Positions 52,114 through 62,030 of a stretch of DNA of 64,000 bases are shown here, piece by piece. The position numbers were made by a program, and so were the translations under genes. The notes beneath the pieces were generated by a model. It was not told where the DNA came from. It saw only the letters and a list, made by a program, of their open reading frames with translations, and ran no database searches. Position 1 is the stretch's first letter. Every line of letters begins with the position of its first letter. This DNA is from Schistosoma mansoni (Eukaryota; Platyhelminthes; Trematoda; Strigeidida; Schistosomatidae), in the NCBI RefSeq assembly GCF_000237925.1, contig NC_031497.1:21186325-21250324 (forward strand). The letters run 5' to 3'.

Positions 52114-53232
52114 GTTCACCCTTACTCTTTGTTGACGCCGAAATAGGAAGTCTTTTATCCACATCAATAGATCGCCTTCAATCCCGACATTCCTTAGCTT
52201 ATATAGTAGTCGGTTGTGCGGAACTTTGTCGAAAGCTTTGCTGAAATCGATGTAAGCTACGTCTATAGGTAACTTTTGGTCCTTAAGAGCGCACCAGCTT
52301 TCACGAGCGACTAATAAGTTTGTGAGACAAGAGTAACCTGTTCTAAAGCCATGCTGCTTTTCGGAGAGGATCCGGTTTTCATCGAGATACTTTAACAGCT
52401 CCTTCCGAATAATCTTTTCTAAGATTTTGACAACCACACTAGTTAGGCTAGTGGGTCGGTAATTCTCAGGCTTATGTTTTGTACCTGTTTTGAAGACAGG
52501 ACTTACTATGGCGTTTTTCCAGTCTTTTGGTGGACGACCCTGGATTACGGATAGATTAAAACATATACTTAAAGGGTTTGCAACAAAGTTAGCTAGTTCC
52601 TTTAGTAACCTAGGATTTAGTTCATCGGGTCCAGTGGATTTACCTATGTCAAGCTTAATTAGCAGACCAAAGACATGGAGTTCTTTAATGGTCATGCTGT
52701 CCAGTGTTTGTGTGGGGGGATTTTCATGGACTGGTGAGAAGGGTGTTTCTATGGTATATACATTGCTAAAGTATTTAGAGAATACTTGGGCTTTGCCAAA
52801 GTCGTCCCCCACTAGTGATGAGGCAGTACTGTCTCCCCATAGTGAAGGAACATTTCTTATTCTTTTTGTCTTTTGGTTTATATACGAATACAAGCGTTTA
52901 GGGCATTCTATGGATTCCTTAACGATTTTTTCTTCGTACAGCTTTCTGGCCTTACGGAGGGTCGAGGCACAGGTATTTCGAGCCTTTTGATACTGAGATT
53001 TTGCCTCATCAGTCCCCAGTAACCTAAATCTATCCCACATTTTCCTTCTTTTACGGAGAAGGATGTGAACCTCTCTACTGAACCACGGTGGGGGGTTTCT
53101 CGGCCCCTTAGGTGTAGTCCAAAAGATGTGGGGGGCGGTGACTTTGAAGTCTAAATTCCGGAATACGTCCCAAGCCGTTTCGATTGATGACTCTGGGTTT
53201 ATTGTCCAATCTACTGATGATGCTGATTTCAT
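52114..53232 (-). CDS. CR1-type LINE 1 reverse transcriptase, partial
   Basis: It opens with the linker (PPPWFSREVHILLRKRRKMW), then RT motifs through A (YIDFSKAFDKVPHNRLLYKL). The annotated frame continues to 52027 into antisense RTE-A sequence, which is a junction artefact. Motif C is absent. Confidence 0.8.
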
Positions 53233-53866
53233 GATGTCTGGTATGTTTTACTTTCCAGGCGTTGGGTCTGGATTGAGCTGAGGCGTGCTCGTGATCGACA
53301 GTTATATGGAAGTCAAAGCTTAAAACTGCATGATCACTTTTGCCTAGGGGTGGCATGTAATCCAGGTTTGCAACGTCATCCTCATAATGAGTCAATATAA
53401 GATCTAGTAAGGATGATGCAGAGCCCGGGTCGTACCTAGTTGCTTCCTTCACGTGTTGCACTAGGGCACATGTGATTACCGCATCAACTAGTTCCTGTTC
53501 GAAGGAATTATCTGACGATTCAGTCCGCAGATTTCCCCAGTCCACCATGGGTGGAATAAAGTCCCCTAGGATTAGACATCGATCACTTCGTGACAAAGTG
53601 TTGAGACTGCTTAGCAGGACCTCGTTTACCTCACAGCTTGAACTGCGATAGATCAAACTAAGCAGTAACTCTTGTCCCTTGCATTTCAGACGGCAGCTAA
53701 CTAATTCATACGTCCCACTCTCATGGGATATACTGTCGACAATGGTGAATGGAATAGCATTCCTAATGAATAGAGCTACTCCCCCTTCTTTACGCGTTTG
53801 TATTCTATCGGCCCTTACTAATGTAAAACCCTCGAAATCAAGTTCCCTACTATCTATAGACGGCAT
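53108..53866 (-). CDS. CR1-type LINE 1 endonuclease region
   Basis: About 180 recognisable residues of an APE-type endonuclease: RADRIQTRKEGGVALFIRN, YELVSCRLKCKGQELLLSLI, LGDFIPPMVDWGN (usual form GDFN) and LLDLILTHYEDDVANL with GKSDHAVLSF. The Asn after GDF is Ile, which should harm catalysis. The frame then shifts into the next segment. Confidence 0.75.
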   Translation of the reverse strand: MPSIDSRELDFEGFTLVRADRIQTRKEGGVALFIRNAIPFTIVDSISHESGTYELVSCRLKCKGQELLLSLIYRSSSCEVNEVLLSSLNTLSRSDRCLILGDFIPPMVDWGNLRTESSDNSFEQELVDAVITCALVQHVKEATRYDPGSASSLLDLILTHYEDDVANLDYMPPLGKSDHAVLSFDFHITVDHEHASAQSRPNAWKVKHTRHHEISIISRLDNKPRVINRNGLGRIPEFRLQSHRPPHLLDYT

Positions 53867-54122
53867 CAGTCACGTTTCTGTGACTGCGATTATGTCTGAC
53901 CTAGTTGAGTCAATCTGTACACCTAGTTCCGGTAGCTTATTTAGTAAGCTCCGGGCGTTGGTATAACAGATCCGAAGCCTATTTAGGTGGCCTCGTGCTT
54001 CACCCAGAGTGGCTTCGGCATCATCCTCTGTCGAAGCCTGACGACCCGAAAATTTACAATTTTCAGGTCTTTTTCGCCAGCGTCTAATCTGAGCTGTAGT
54101 TCTTTTTCGGCTTCCTGTCTTT

Positions 54123-54996
54123 TTACACGGTCCGCCAGCGGTAAGTCCTTACGGAGAAAAACTCCTTTAATTTGTGTCTATTTTGTAAGATTAAGTCGCG
54201 TTCGTTTGGGGATTTGAAAACGAATTTGAGTAGTCTAGATTGATTTGGCTTCAGATGCGCTAGGTTTCCTAGTCTATACACCTTTAGCAAGGTGACTCCG
54301 GAGATGTTTTGGGGCATAGCTTGGTTGAGTAGTTGTTTTATCAACACAATGTCGTGCTCAAAACGAGCTTTCGGTTCTGAGCTGTCACTCTCCTTGACTC
54401 CATGGAGAATGACTGATCTGTCGTTGTGATCAGACGTCGGCTTTACGACCTTTTTGGTGCGGGTAGGATTTCCTTTAACGTCATTTTGTCGTTTTTTCTT
54501 ACGACCCGTACCCAATCGTCGACGTTCTTTGGAGAAGTAACCACAGTCGCGTCAGGCGTACTATGGGATTCCGGAGAGTTGAGGACGACTTGTGAGGTTG
54601 GGTCGTCCTTCGCGCTGGAAACTGACCGAGCCTTGCGGTTTCGGCTTCCGGGAGTTCCCTTCTGGGTATCATTTTGGATACGGGAGACGGAAGAGACTTT
54701 TTTCGCGAGTTTCTAGTTGGGACAGACCTCTTTGGAGTCTGTCCTTCCTCCTTTGGACGATGTGGGTCAGCATTTTTTGGACTCACTTGTGCCTGCCTTA
54801 CATCAATCTGCGTGTCGACAGATCGAGTTCTGACCGACGTGTCCCGACCGCGCTTGCCGAGACACTTCTTCGCAGCAGTGATCATTGAGATGGTCTCGGT
54901 CAACAGGCTATTTGCGTCCAGACAACACTGTTGACATAGCCATATGCAGCCATGCTTACTTAACCGTTTGAAAGCGCCAGCGTTAGATTCGTGCAA
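54123..54996 (-). pseudogene. CR1-type LINE 1 ORF1 remains
   Basis: Two overlapping minus frames, 54996-54499 and 54515-54123, hold a Cys/His segment (KHGCIWLCQQCCLDANS), a Lys/Arg/Pro-rich middle and RSVILHGVKESDSSEPKARF, LLKVYRLGNLAHLKPNQSRL. The order fits the ORF1 protein of CR1-like elements. The frame is broken between the two pieces. Confidence 0.6.
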
Positions 54997-55004
54997 ATTT
55001 CTGA

Positions 55005-55138
55005 GACAACCTTTGCCTCATCTCACTGATGCGCTGTCAAGGGAAATCACATCTCGCGCGCTGGCAAAAGGGTTTGTTGCATCTTCCAGTCATTTTAGGA
55101 TGAGAAAGTGAGTTTTGACTAAAATTAGAAAAAACTGT
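55005..55138 (+). mobile_element. CR1-type LINE 3, left part (split by RTE-B)
   Basis: The plus frame gives LTDALSREITSRALAKGFVA and SSSHFRMRK, then a stop and VLTKIRKNC, a CR1 linker region that resumes at 62031 after the RTE-B insertion. The last 29 bp (55110-55138) are the left copy of the target duplication. Confidence 0.65.
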
Positions 55139-55334
55139 GAATCAGTCAGTCAGTCAGCGACAACGTAGGACCAGGCACATATATCCATCGGTCCAAGTTG
55201 CCATACCTCGTTAGCACAACAAGATGAACACCGGATTTATAGAAGCAATTAATTTAGTGGTGGTAGTATATAAGGAAAGGTTGTATAGAAGGATATAGTA
55301 TAGGAAGGAAAAAATTTATGAAGCAATTTTAATC
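55139..55334 (-). other. RTE-B 3' UTR and tail
   Basis: This is the reference for the small RTE-B fragments elsewhere in the window. It contains TAACGAGGTATGGCAACTTG, TGGATATATGTGCCTGGTCC and CTACGTTGTCGC, then TGAC repeats. Confidence 0.8.
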
Positions 55335-57055
55335 TCAAGGTTTAAGGGAAGATAAAGAGTGTATACACCTACGCCATTGTGATCGATTCTGAGTCATGTC
55401 ACCCAGAGTCTCCAACCATTTATTACGATAGTCACTCACACCCCAACCAGGTAGTCTGCATCTGCCAACATGGCTCAGACTAGAAGTTAGTGACTTCAAG
55501 CACTGATGCCACGTTTTGGTTTGGCCGCCCCTAACTCCTTTCCAACCATCCCCTACACTAGTCAACATTGCGCGTCGTGGTAATCGGTGTTCAGGCATAC
55601 GTAACACGTGGCCCAACCATCTCAGTCGATGAAGATTCATGACCTCATCAACTGATTTACCATCATTCCCTAATACCCTGCGTCTAACCTCACTATTACT
55701 TACCCGGTTATCCCAGCAGATGCGAGCAATATTTCTAAGGCATCTGTGGTCAAATACTAGTAACCTACGAGTATCTTCTACTCTTAATGGCCATGTTTCG
55801 CAGCCGTAAAGTAGAACAGAGCGAACTACTGCGCAGTATACTCGTCCCCTAATTGATAGACGGATATCTCGTCTTCGCCTTTGGTGACGTAAGTTGGCAA
55901 AAGTCGAACGAGCTTTTTGAATTCGTGCTGAGATTTCGTCACACCGACTCATTAGGGCTGATCAGACTTCCAAGATAAGTGAAGTTGTTCACGCGTTCGA
56001 CTACTTCACTCCCTATCCTTAGTTCGGGTGTTGACGCAGGCCAGTCCTGGAGTAACAATTTACATTTGGATGGGGAGAAACGCATCCCAAACATCCTGGC
56101 ATTATTACTGAGTTCCAACAGAAGACTCTGCATTTTGTCAGCGTTTTCACCAATTAGGACTATGTCATCTGTGTATTCTAAGTCGATAAGTGAACCTCCT
56201 GGTAGAAGATCAATTCCTGAAAATTCAGTCGAAGAGAGTGTTATTTCCAGTAACAGGTCTATAATGAGGTTAAACAAAAATGGGGATAGTGGACAGCCTT
56301 GACGGACACCACTTGAGGTTGTAAAATCATATGACAGTTCGCCATAAGCTCTCACTCGACTGCTTGTGTTCGAGTAAAGAGCCTTCACAAGGTTTATGTA
56401 CTTCTCAGGTACACCTTTCAATGACAGACACTGACACAGAACCTCTCGGTCTACAGAGTCAAATGCTGCTTTCAGGTCAAGAAAAACTATCATTGTCGGA
56501 CGCCGATAAGCATGTCTGTGCTCTAAAACTTGACGAATGGTGAATATGTGGTCGATACAGCCACGACCAGGTCTGAAGCCAGCCTGATTCTCTCGTGTTT
56601 GCAGTTCACGAGTCTTAGTTAGGCGCCTGATAATTATTGAGGCTAGTATTTTAGATACTATATTAGTCAGACTAATCCCTCTATGGTTATCACAGGATGA
56701 TTTTGGCCCCTTCTTATATATTGGGACAATCAGTGATTGTGACCAGTCAGATGGGATTACGTCCGTTTCCCAGATTTTAGCCAGAATATTAGTTAACCTA
56801 ATCGCTAAGATTGGACCACCATATTTAAAGACCTCTAGAGCCAATCCATCAGGACCAGCTGCTCTTCCTTGTTTCAGATCAGCTTTAAGCTTTTGAACTT
56901 CAAGTAGGGTCGGGGGGCCTACTTCAATGTTCCATTCAGGTTTTCTGGGAATAGTGGGTAGTTGTACAGTTGCTGAAGGCCATCTGAACTGCTCCTTAAA
57001 GTGTTCCGCCCATCGTTCTAAACGTTTGGGTTGAGAGCAGACAAGGGTTTCGTCT
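55335..57055 (-). CDS. RTE-B reverse transcriptase and C-terminal region (3' half)
   Basis: It resumes at KDETLVCSQPKRLERWAEHF and has GRAAGPDGLALEVFKYGG, NHRGISLTNIVSKILASI, NQAGFRPGRGCIDHIFTIRQ, FLDLKAAFDSVDREVL (motif A complete), SSGVRQGCPLSPFLFNL and LEYTDDIVLI (YADD changed to YTDD). One frameshift near 55945 moves to the frame of RCDEISARIQKAR, CETWPLRVEDTRRLLVFDHR and RWLGHVLRMPEHRLPRRAML, which runs to the stop at 55335. Confidence 0.9.
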
Positions 57056-60044
57056 TTATAATAATAATAATAATAATAATTTATTCTCAAATAACAGATT
57101 GTTACATGAGGCATGCCGGTTTACAGGCAAGATCAAATTGTTAAAGAAGTTACAATTTTCAATGTTGAAAATTACTCAGCTGGGTTGATATTTCATAAGA
57201 TATGAATGCAAATGGATTTCGTAAGAAACATATCAATATAAGTGTGGGCAAGGTATGAGTGGGTAAGGAACTGTATAAATGAATGTAGTTCAGAATGAAG
57301 TATGGGATTATGTGTAATTATAAAATAAAGTGCTGAAAACAGTATTCTGATACAAATGACTGTCTCCCTTTACTTTAGAAGCTGTTTGAACTCTTTTTTT
57401 TTGTTTTTAGATTTTATAGGGTATAGAGTGGGCTTCGTTTTTAGCCAATTGTCTAGTTTGCTTGTAATAGGATTACTCGGTAGAAAGTGGAACCAATTTA
57501 GCTTTTTTTTAGCATGATTTAAAGTGGTATTTTGCATGAATAATTTCGCATCAATACCGTTGGTTCGTGACATTCCACTAGACATAAGGAGCCGTAATTA
57601 ATATGTTCTGCCCCACAGACACGGGTGGATTGAAGTTATCTCCCCACCATCATGTTTGCTGGTCAGTAACGCCACCCTCCCTCCTTTTATGATGTTAGGC
57701 TCTCTTACGTTTGTGGTCAGTATGAATATTGCTTTAATCAAGGACCATAGTTGGAATACACCGTCTCTACAAGTTCCATGTTACAAGCAAATCAGATGGT
57801 AATGGCATTTGTATTATGGGTTAGATATCCATTTAATATATCATACTACTATGAAGATAACTAATGGTGAAGGTTATAAGAGACAAGTAAGATTATATGT
57901 GGTTATGAGATGGTAAGGACTAATAGCAAACCAGAGGATATGAAAGAGAATATTGTAAAATTTTCAGGGTAAGGAAAACAAAACATTGAACAACTCACAA
58001 GAATTTAGGACATTTGAGCTTCCTTTGATCGGCCTTAGTTGGTCAGCATCCATAAGATTAGTGAGTTATCTGTCTACTTGTAATAAGAAAAATAAAAGGA
58101 CATGACACTTAGGAAGAATAATTTGGATTTATCCATTAGAGAGATTCGGAAACCGAAAATGAGGGTTAGGAGCGGAAGGCCATGGTTAATAATCAATAAA
58201 TAGTGGGGAAGGATAAAGCATGTTTTCTTTAGTTTTGCTATATTCATACTAACGACAATGGAGTTCGTTATATTCTTGTTCCGTCTAGATATTGGGCGGT
58301 CCATAATAAAGTGCCTCATTGGTAGGCGGGAGTTCAAGGAATAGTTGAAGTTCTTTAGAGTTTAGTAACAGGGTTATTAGCCTTTTAAATTTGGTGAAGG
58401 TGTCACAGTTACGGATAGGTATTGGCAACCTGTTCCACAATAAACTATACCGAACTGTAAAAAACCTACAACGCATTTGTTTTTGGTGTTTTTCGTTAAA
58501 TAGTGTATATGCATTGTTTCTTAGTCTATAGGCTGGGTTATTGATCGTAGTTGGGCAGGAGGTTAGGAATGACAGTCCATTTATTGCTTTGTAGAGAAAT
58601 ATCAGACTGTTCCTTAACCTACGGTGCCATAAAGGTTCTAAAGAGAGGTGCTTACATCTACTTGTGTGATCAAGAGTGGTGTCACTTCCCAGCAGTTGGC
58701 GTGTAAAGCGTCTTTGAACATCTTCTACTCTTATTTTGTCAGTGGTATTCATATTAGAGAAGATAAAAGAGCAGTATTCTAAGGAAGGTCGTACACATAT
58801 TTTGTAAAGGGTAAGCTTGGCATCTGTCGTAAGAAATTTTTCGTTATGAAGCCAATTGGACGTCTGGCTTTAGAAATAATAGAGGAGGTGTGTGCTTTAA
58901 AGTTTAGGCTTCCTGTGTAATTTATTCCTAGATCGTGTACTGAATTAAGTGTCTGGACTTTACTTTTATTTAAGTAAAGTTGGGGTTCATAGGGGTGCTT
59001 TCCAAAGTGCATGATCCCGCATTTGTGGAGATTAAATGGTAATTGCCACTTTTCGCTCCAGATAGTTAGGTTATTGAGATCATCTTGAATCAGGGGTACA
59101 CTTTCACTTAGAGCCTCAGGCTTATAGCTGTATACTATTTTGAGATCATCAGCATATAAGTATGGTTTCCCAGATTTTATGATGTTACATATATCGTTTA
59201 TATACATGAGAAACAAAACTGGGCCCAATACACTTCCCTGGATGACGCCACTAGTTATTGGTCTAGGTAATGAGAGACAGTCGTTGTACTTTACCATTTG
59301 TTTACGTCCCTTTAAGAATGAAACAAACCATGAATAGAGTGGGTTGTTGATTTCGAAGGACCGTAGTTTGGCTAGTAGCCGTTTGTGTGGAACCTTATCA
59401 AAAGCTTTCTTAAAGTCTAAAAATATGACTGATACAAGGAGTCCATTGTCTCGTTTCAGAGTTATATCATTCATGTAGTCCACTAGGCATGTATCACATG
59501 ATCCGGACCTAAGAAATCCATGTTGGGAGACCGAGATGAGATTATTAGTAATTACATGTTGGACTAACGCCGCCTTAACTACTTTCTCCATCACTCTAGA
59601 CACCACTAAAGTTATGTTTATGGGTCGGTAATTTTCAACATTTGCTTCAGGTCCTGTTTTAATTTTGGGAATGATGTGTGTAGTTTTCCAGGCAGTAGGG
59701 TAATGCGCTGTAGAGAGTGATATCGCAAATAGTTTGAGTAATAAAACACACATATCATCGCCTCCGCGTTTTAGCATGCTAGCCGGAATACCATCTGGTC
59801 CATCAGTGTAGGAGTGTTTCAGTGTACTAATTGCCTTAGAGATATTCTGTACATTGAAGTCTACGTTAGTAATCTCACAGGCAGATGCTGTGATAAGTTC
59901 TGAATCATTAAATGGTTTTTCATCCGTTAATGAGGAACAAAAGTGCTCATTAAATAGTTCCGTAACAAGTTTAGGATCTTCGTATACTTGTTTGTCTTTA
60001 ACAAATATGTTTTCTCTCGACTTAGAACGTTTAAGTTTATTTCC
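57056..60044 (-). mobile_element. CR1-type LINE 2 nested in RTE-B
   Basis: It sits between the KTVSE and KDETL codons of the RTE-B frame. The 3' end at about 57060-57085 is a (TTA)n-type tail; the 5' end near 60040 lies inside the polyprotein, so the copy is 5'-truncated. It is in the same orientation as RTE-B. It is the youngest layer seen in the pile. Confidence 0.85.
58285..59777 (-). CDS. CR1-type LINE 2 reverse transcriptase and C-terminal region
   Basis: 59777-58779 encodes RT: ENYRPINITLVVSRVMEKVV, VSQHGFLRSGSCDTCLVDYM, VIFLDFKKAFDKVPHKRLL (motif A), TSGVIQGSVLGPVLFLMYIND and KPYLYADDLKIVYSY (motif C intact), then KCGIMHFGKHP and LGINYTGSLNFKAH. 58752-58285 continues in another frame with VEDVQRRFTRQLLG, LSLEPLWHRRLRNSLIFLYK and SLLWNRLPIPIRNC. 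At least one frame change separates them. The 5' remainder (59778-60040) also shows CR1 linker codons in changing frames. Confidence 0.85.
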
Positions 60045-61651
60045 GAGACTGTTTTGCTTACACTTGACTTCTTAATTCCGGTTTCTTTTATTAGTCTGAA
60101 TAGTTGTCTGGTGTTGCCTACAGCCGCTGCCTTTTCCATCTCTTTTGCTTTCGTTGCCCACCACTGCCCACGATCGTTCTTTAGACTTTTAGTCAACCTA
60201 CATTTGATTTGTTTACGCTCTTCGTCGTGTTCAGAGCCTGATGGGATGAATTTACGCAAATCCATCAGTGAAATACACTTAGAAGAAATCCACTGGTTTT
60301 TTGGAGCCCTATGGTTTAAATAACTAATAGATGTTACTGTTGTTTCCACAGCTGTTCGTGTGTCTTTCCAAGCAGCATCTGGGTCAGTCTCGTTTACAGA
60401 ACTGCCTAGATGTGAACTCAGTTGTTTCTGGAATTCGCATTTGGCTTTCTCATCCTCCAGTTCAATCCTGATGGGTCTTCTTAGTGTACTTTTCCTGCGT
60501 CCATTGACGCGCAGACAAATGCGCGCTCGTATTAAATCGTGATCAGAGTCTAAACAAGTATTCCAATACGAGCGACAATCTTCTATTGAGCCTCTCCAAC
60601 GATGACTGATGACAATATGGTCTATTTGAGTCCATCGTTGGTTTGGTGAAGGTGATCGCCATGTTCGACGATGTCTCTCCTTATGCTTAAAATTAGTGCT
60701 TGCTAAAAATAAACGATTTTCTGAGCATAGATGCAACAGACGATCACCATTATCGGTTCGTTGAGCCGGAATACTAAAACACCCACCTAAATGTCTTTCT
60801 GTTTGATTTAAGCTGCCTACCTGGGCATTAACGTCACCCGCTACGACTACTATGTCTGAGCGCTTAGCTTTCTGAAGAAGCTCAGAGAGTTTTCTGTATA
60901 AATCATCTTTTACTTCATCCGGGCTGCAGTCAGTGGGAGCGTGGGCAGAAACGACGAAAATGCAACGACGTGTGTCCCTATCCTTCCGAGTTCTTACGGA
61001 GCCATTTAACCGGACAGCGCACAGGCGACTGTTAACGGGGATCCATTCTAATAGTGCCTGTTCTGCCCTTGCACTTAGTGCTATGCCTACACCTGCAAGT
61101 CTACGAGGACTAGCCAACGGGTCGCCAGATACACGGAGGGTGTATTTCGTCGGCTGTCCATTTTGGCGAGGTGAGGTCAAGTGAATGACCACACTAGGAC
61201 CCTGTATGCATGTTTCGGAGACACAGCATACATCAATGGTACGGGATTCTAGGGTCTTAGCCAAGGTGGCCTGTTGACCGATTTGACTTAAAGTACGTAC
61301 GTTGAAGGCTCCAATGTGTAGTTTGGAGCGAGATTTTAGTAGACCTGGGACAGCGTTTCGCGCACTAGAATCGTTGGCCATGGTGACACTTGAGGAGGAA
61401 ACCGGAAGAGGAAGTTTAGTGTTGAAGGTCAAGGTAGAAGGAATAGTAGGAATTGAAGGAGATCGATTATGAATACAGTGGTCTTGAATGCTGTTAGAGG
61501 TATGAGGGTAGTTATCACTTCCCGGTCGCCCACACCATGGAAGGGTTCTTCTAGAGGTACCTGAAAAGGAAATTGGGTTATAAGTGGTCTTAATGACCTG
61601 AGAGCGTGACCGCAGTGCCCAAGGGATAACTGCTTGAGGTCGGTCACACAC
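60045..61651 (-). CDS. RTE-B endonuclease region (5' half of the polyprotein)
   Basis: After about 90 leader-like residues comes the APE-type endonuclease: LHIGAFNVRTLSQIGQQATL, DVCCVSETCIQ (metal-binding Glu), SAHAPTDCSPDEVKDDLYRK, VVVAGDVNAQVGS, RWTQIDHIVISHRWRG and LDSDHDLIRARI. The linker follows (WWATKAKEMEKAAAVGNTRQ) up to KKSSVSKTVSE, where the CR1 interrupts. The open frame runs on to 59927 only because the CR1 sequence happens to be open. No stop is seen within the endonuclease, so it looks well kept. Confidence 0.88.
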
Positions 61652-62030
61652 GACCTTTTTGTGGGTAGTTTCTGTGTTAGCTCCGTACTTGTTGGGACCT
61701 TACCGCTGGAGACGGATATTCGCGGGATAAGATGAGGTGTGCATTTTTAGGGTCAACCTTTTCTAACCCCACCCCTCCTTGTGGGAAGGTAGCATCGCTG
61801 TTATGCTGGCTGTCTGAAGGAAACACCTTACTGCTGTCACACCTCTGTACAGTCGGCAGTACGAATTCGCCTTCGAACCTTGGGTTTACTGCTTTTAGTC
61901 TTACCGCTTTTCAACTGACCTGTCTGGCATGGTAGGACCTCGAGGAACGATTGTTCCAGCCAGTATAGCTCGATTGCTTCATCACGATAGGCAAGCCCGA
62001 CCACCACTTCAAGGTAGTAGCAACGGTCGG
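61652..62030 (-). other. RTE-B 5' leader
   Basis: Non-coding leader of RTE-B. Its outermost 55 bp are shared with the short derivative ending at 33602 (GGTCGGGCTTGCCTATCGTG). Confidence 0.75.

Larger units (their letters stand above)
52114..55004 (-). mobile_element. CR1-type LINE 1, antisense, 3'-truncated
   Basis: Read on the minus strand from 55004 down it has ORF1 remains (KHGCIWLCQQCC, RSVILHGVKESDSSEPKARF), the endonuclease (53866-53108: YRSSSCEVNEVL, CLILGDFIPPMVDWG, SDHAVLSFDF) and reverse transcriptase (53232-52114: GKSTGPDELNPRLLKELA, NYRPTSLTSVVVKILEKI, EKQHGFRTGYSCLTNLL, YIDFSKAFDKVPH). It stops abruptly at RQQRVRVNSA, before the YADD motif. Loss of the 3' end is unusual for a LINE insertion and points to later deletion or rearrangement. 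Upstream exons of ordinary genes were not found here. Confidence 0.85.
55139..62030 (-). mobile_element. RTE family B LINE with a nested CR1, 29-bp target duplication
   Basis: The limits are set by identical 29-bp segments at 55110-55138 and 62031-62059. On the minus strand the order is: 5' tip at 62030 (CCCGACCGTTGCTACTACC), leader, endonuclease part (61651-60045), a foreign CR1 (about 60044-57056), reverse transcriptase and C-terminal part (57055-55335), 3' UTR and (TGAC)n tail at about 55145. Without the CR1 the element is about 3.9 kb, a normal size for schistosome RTE elements such as SR2. Confidence 0.92.
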
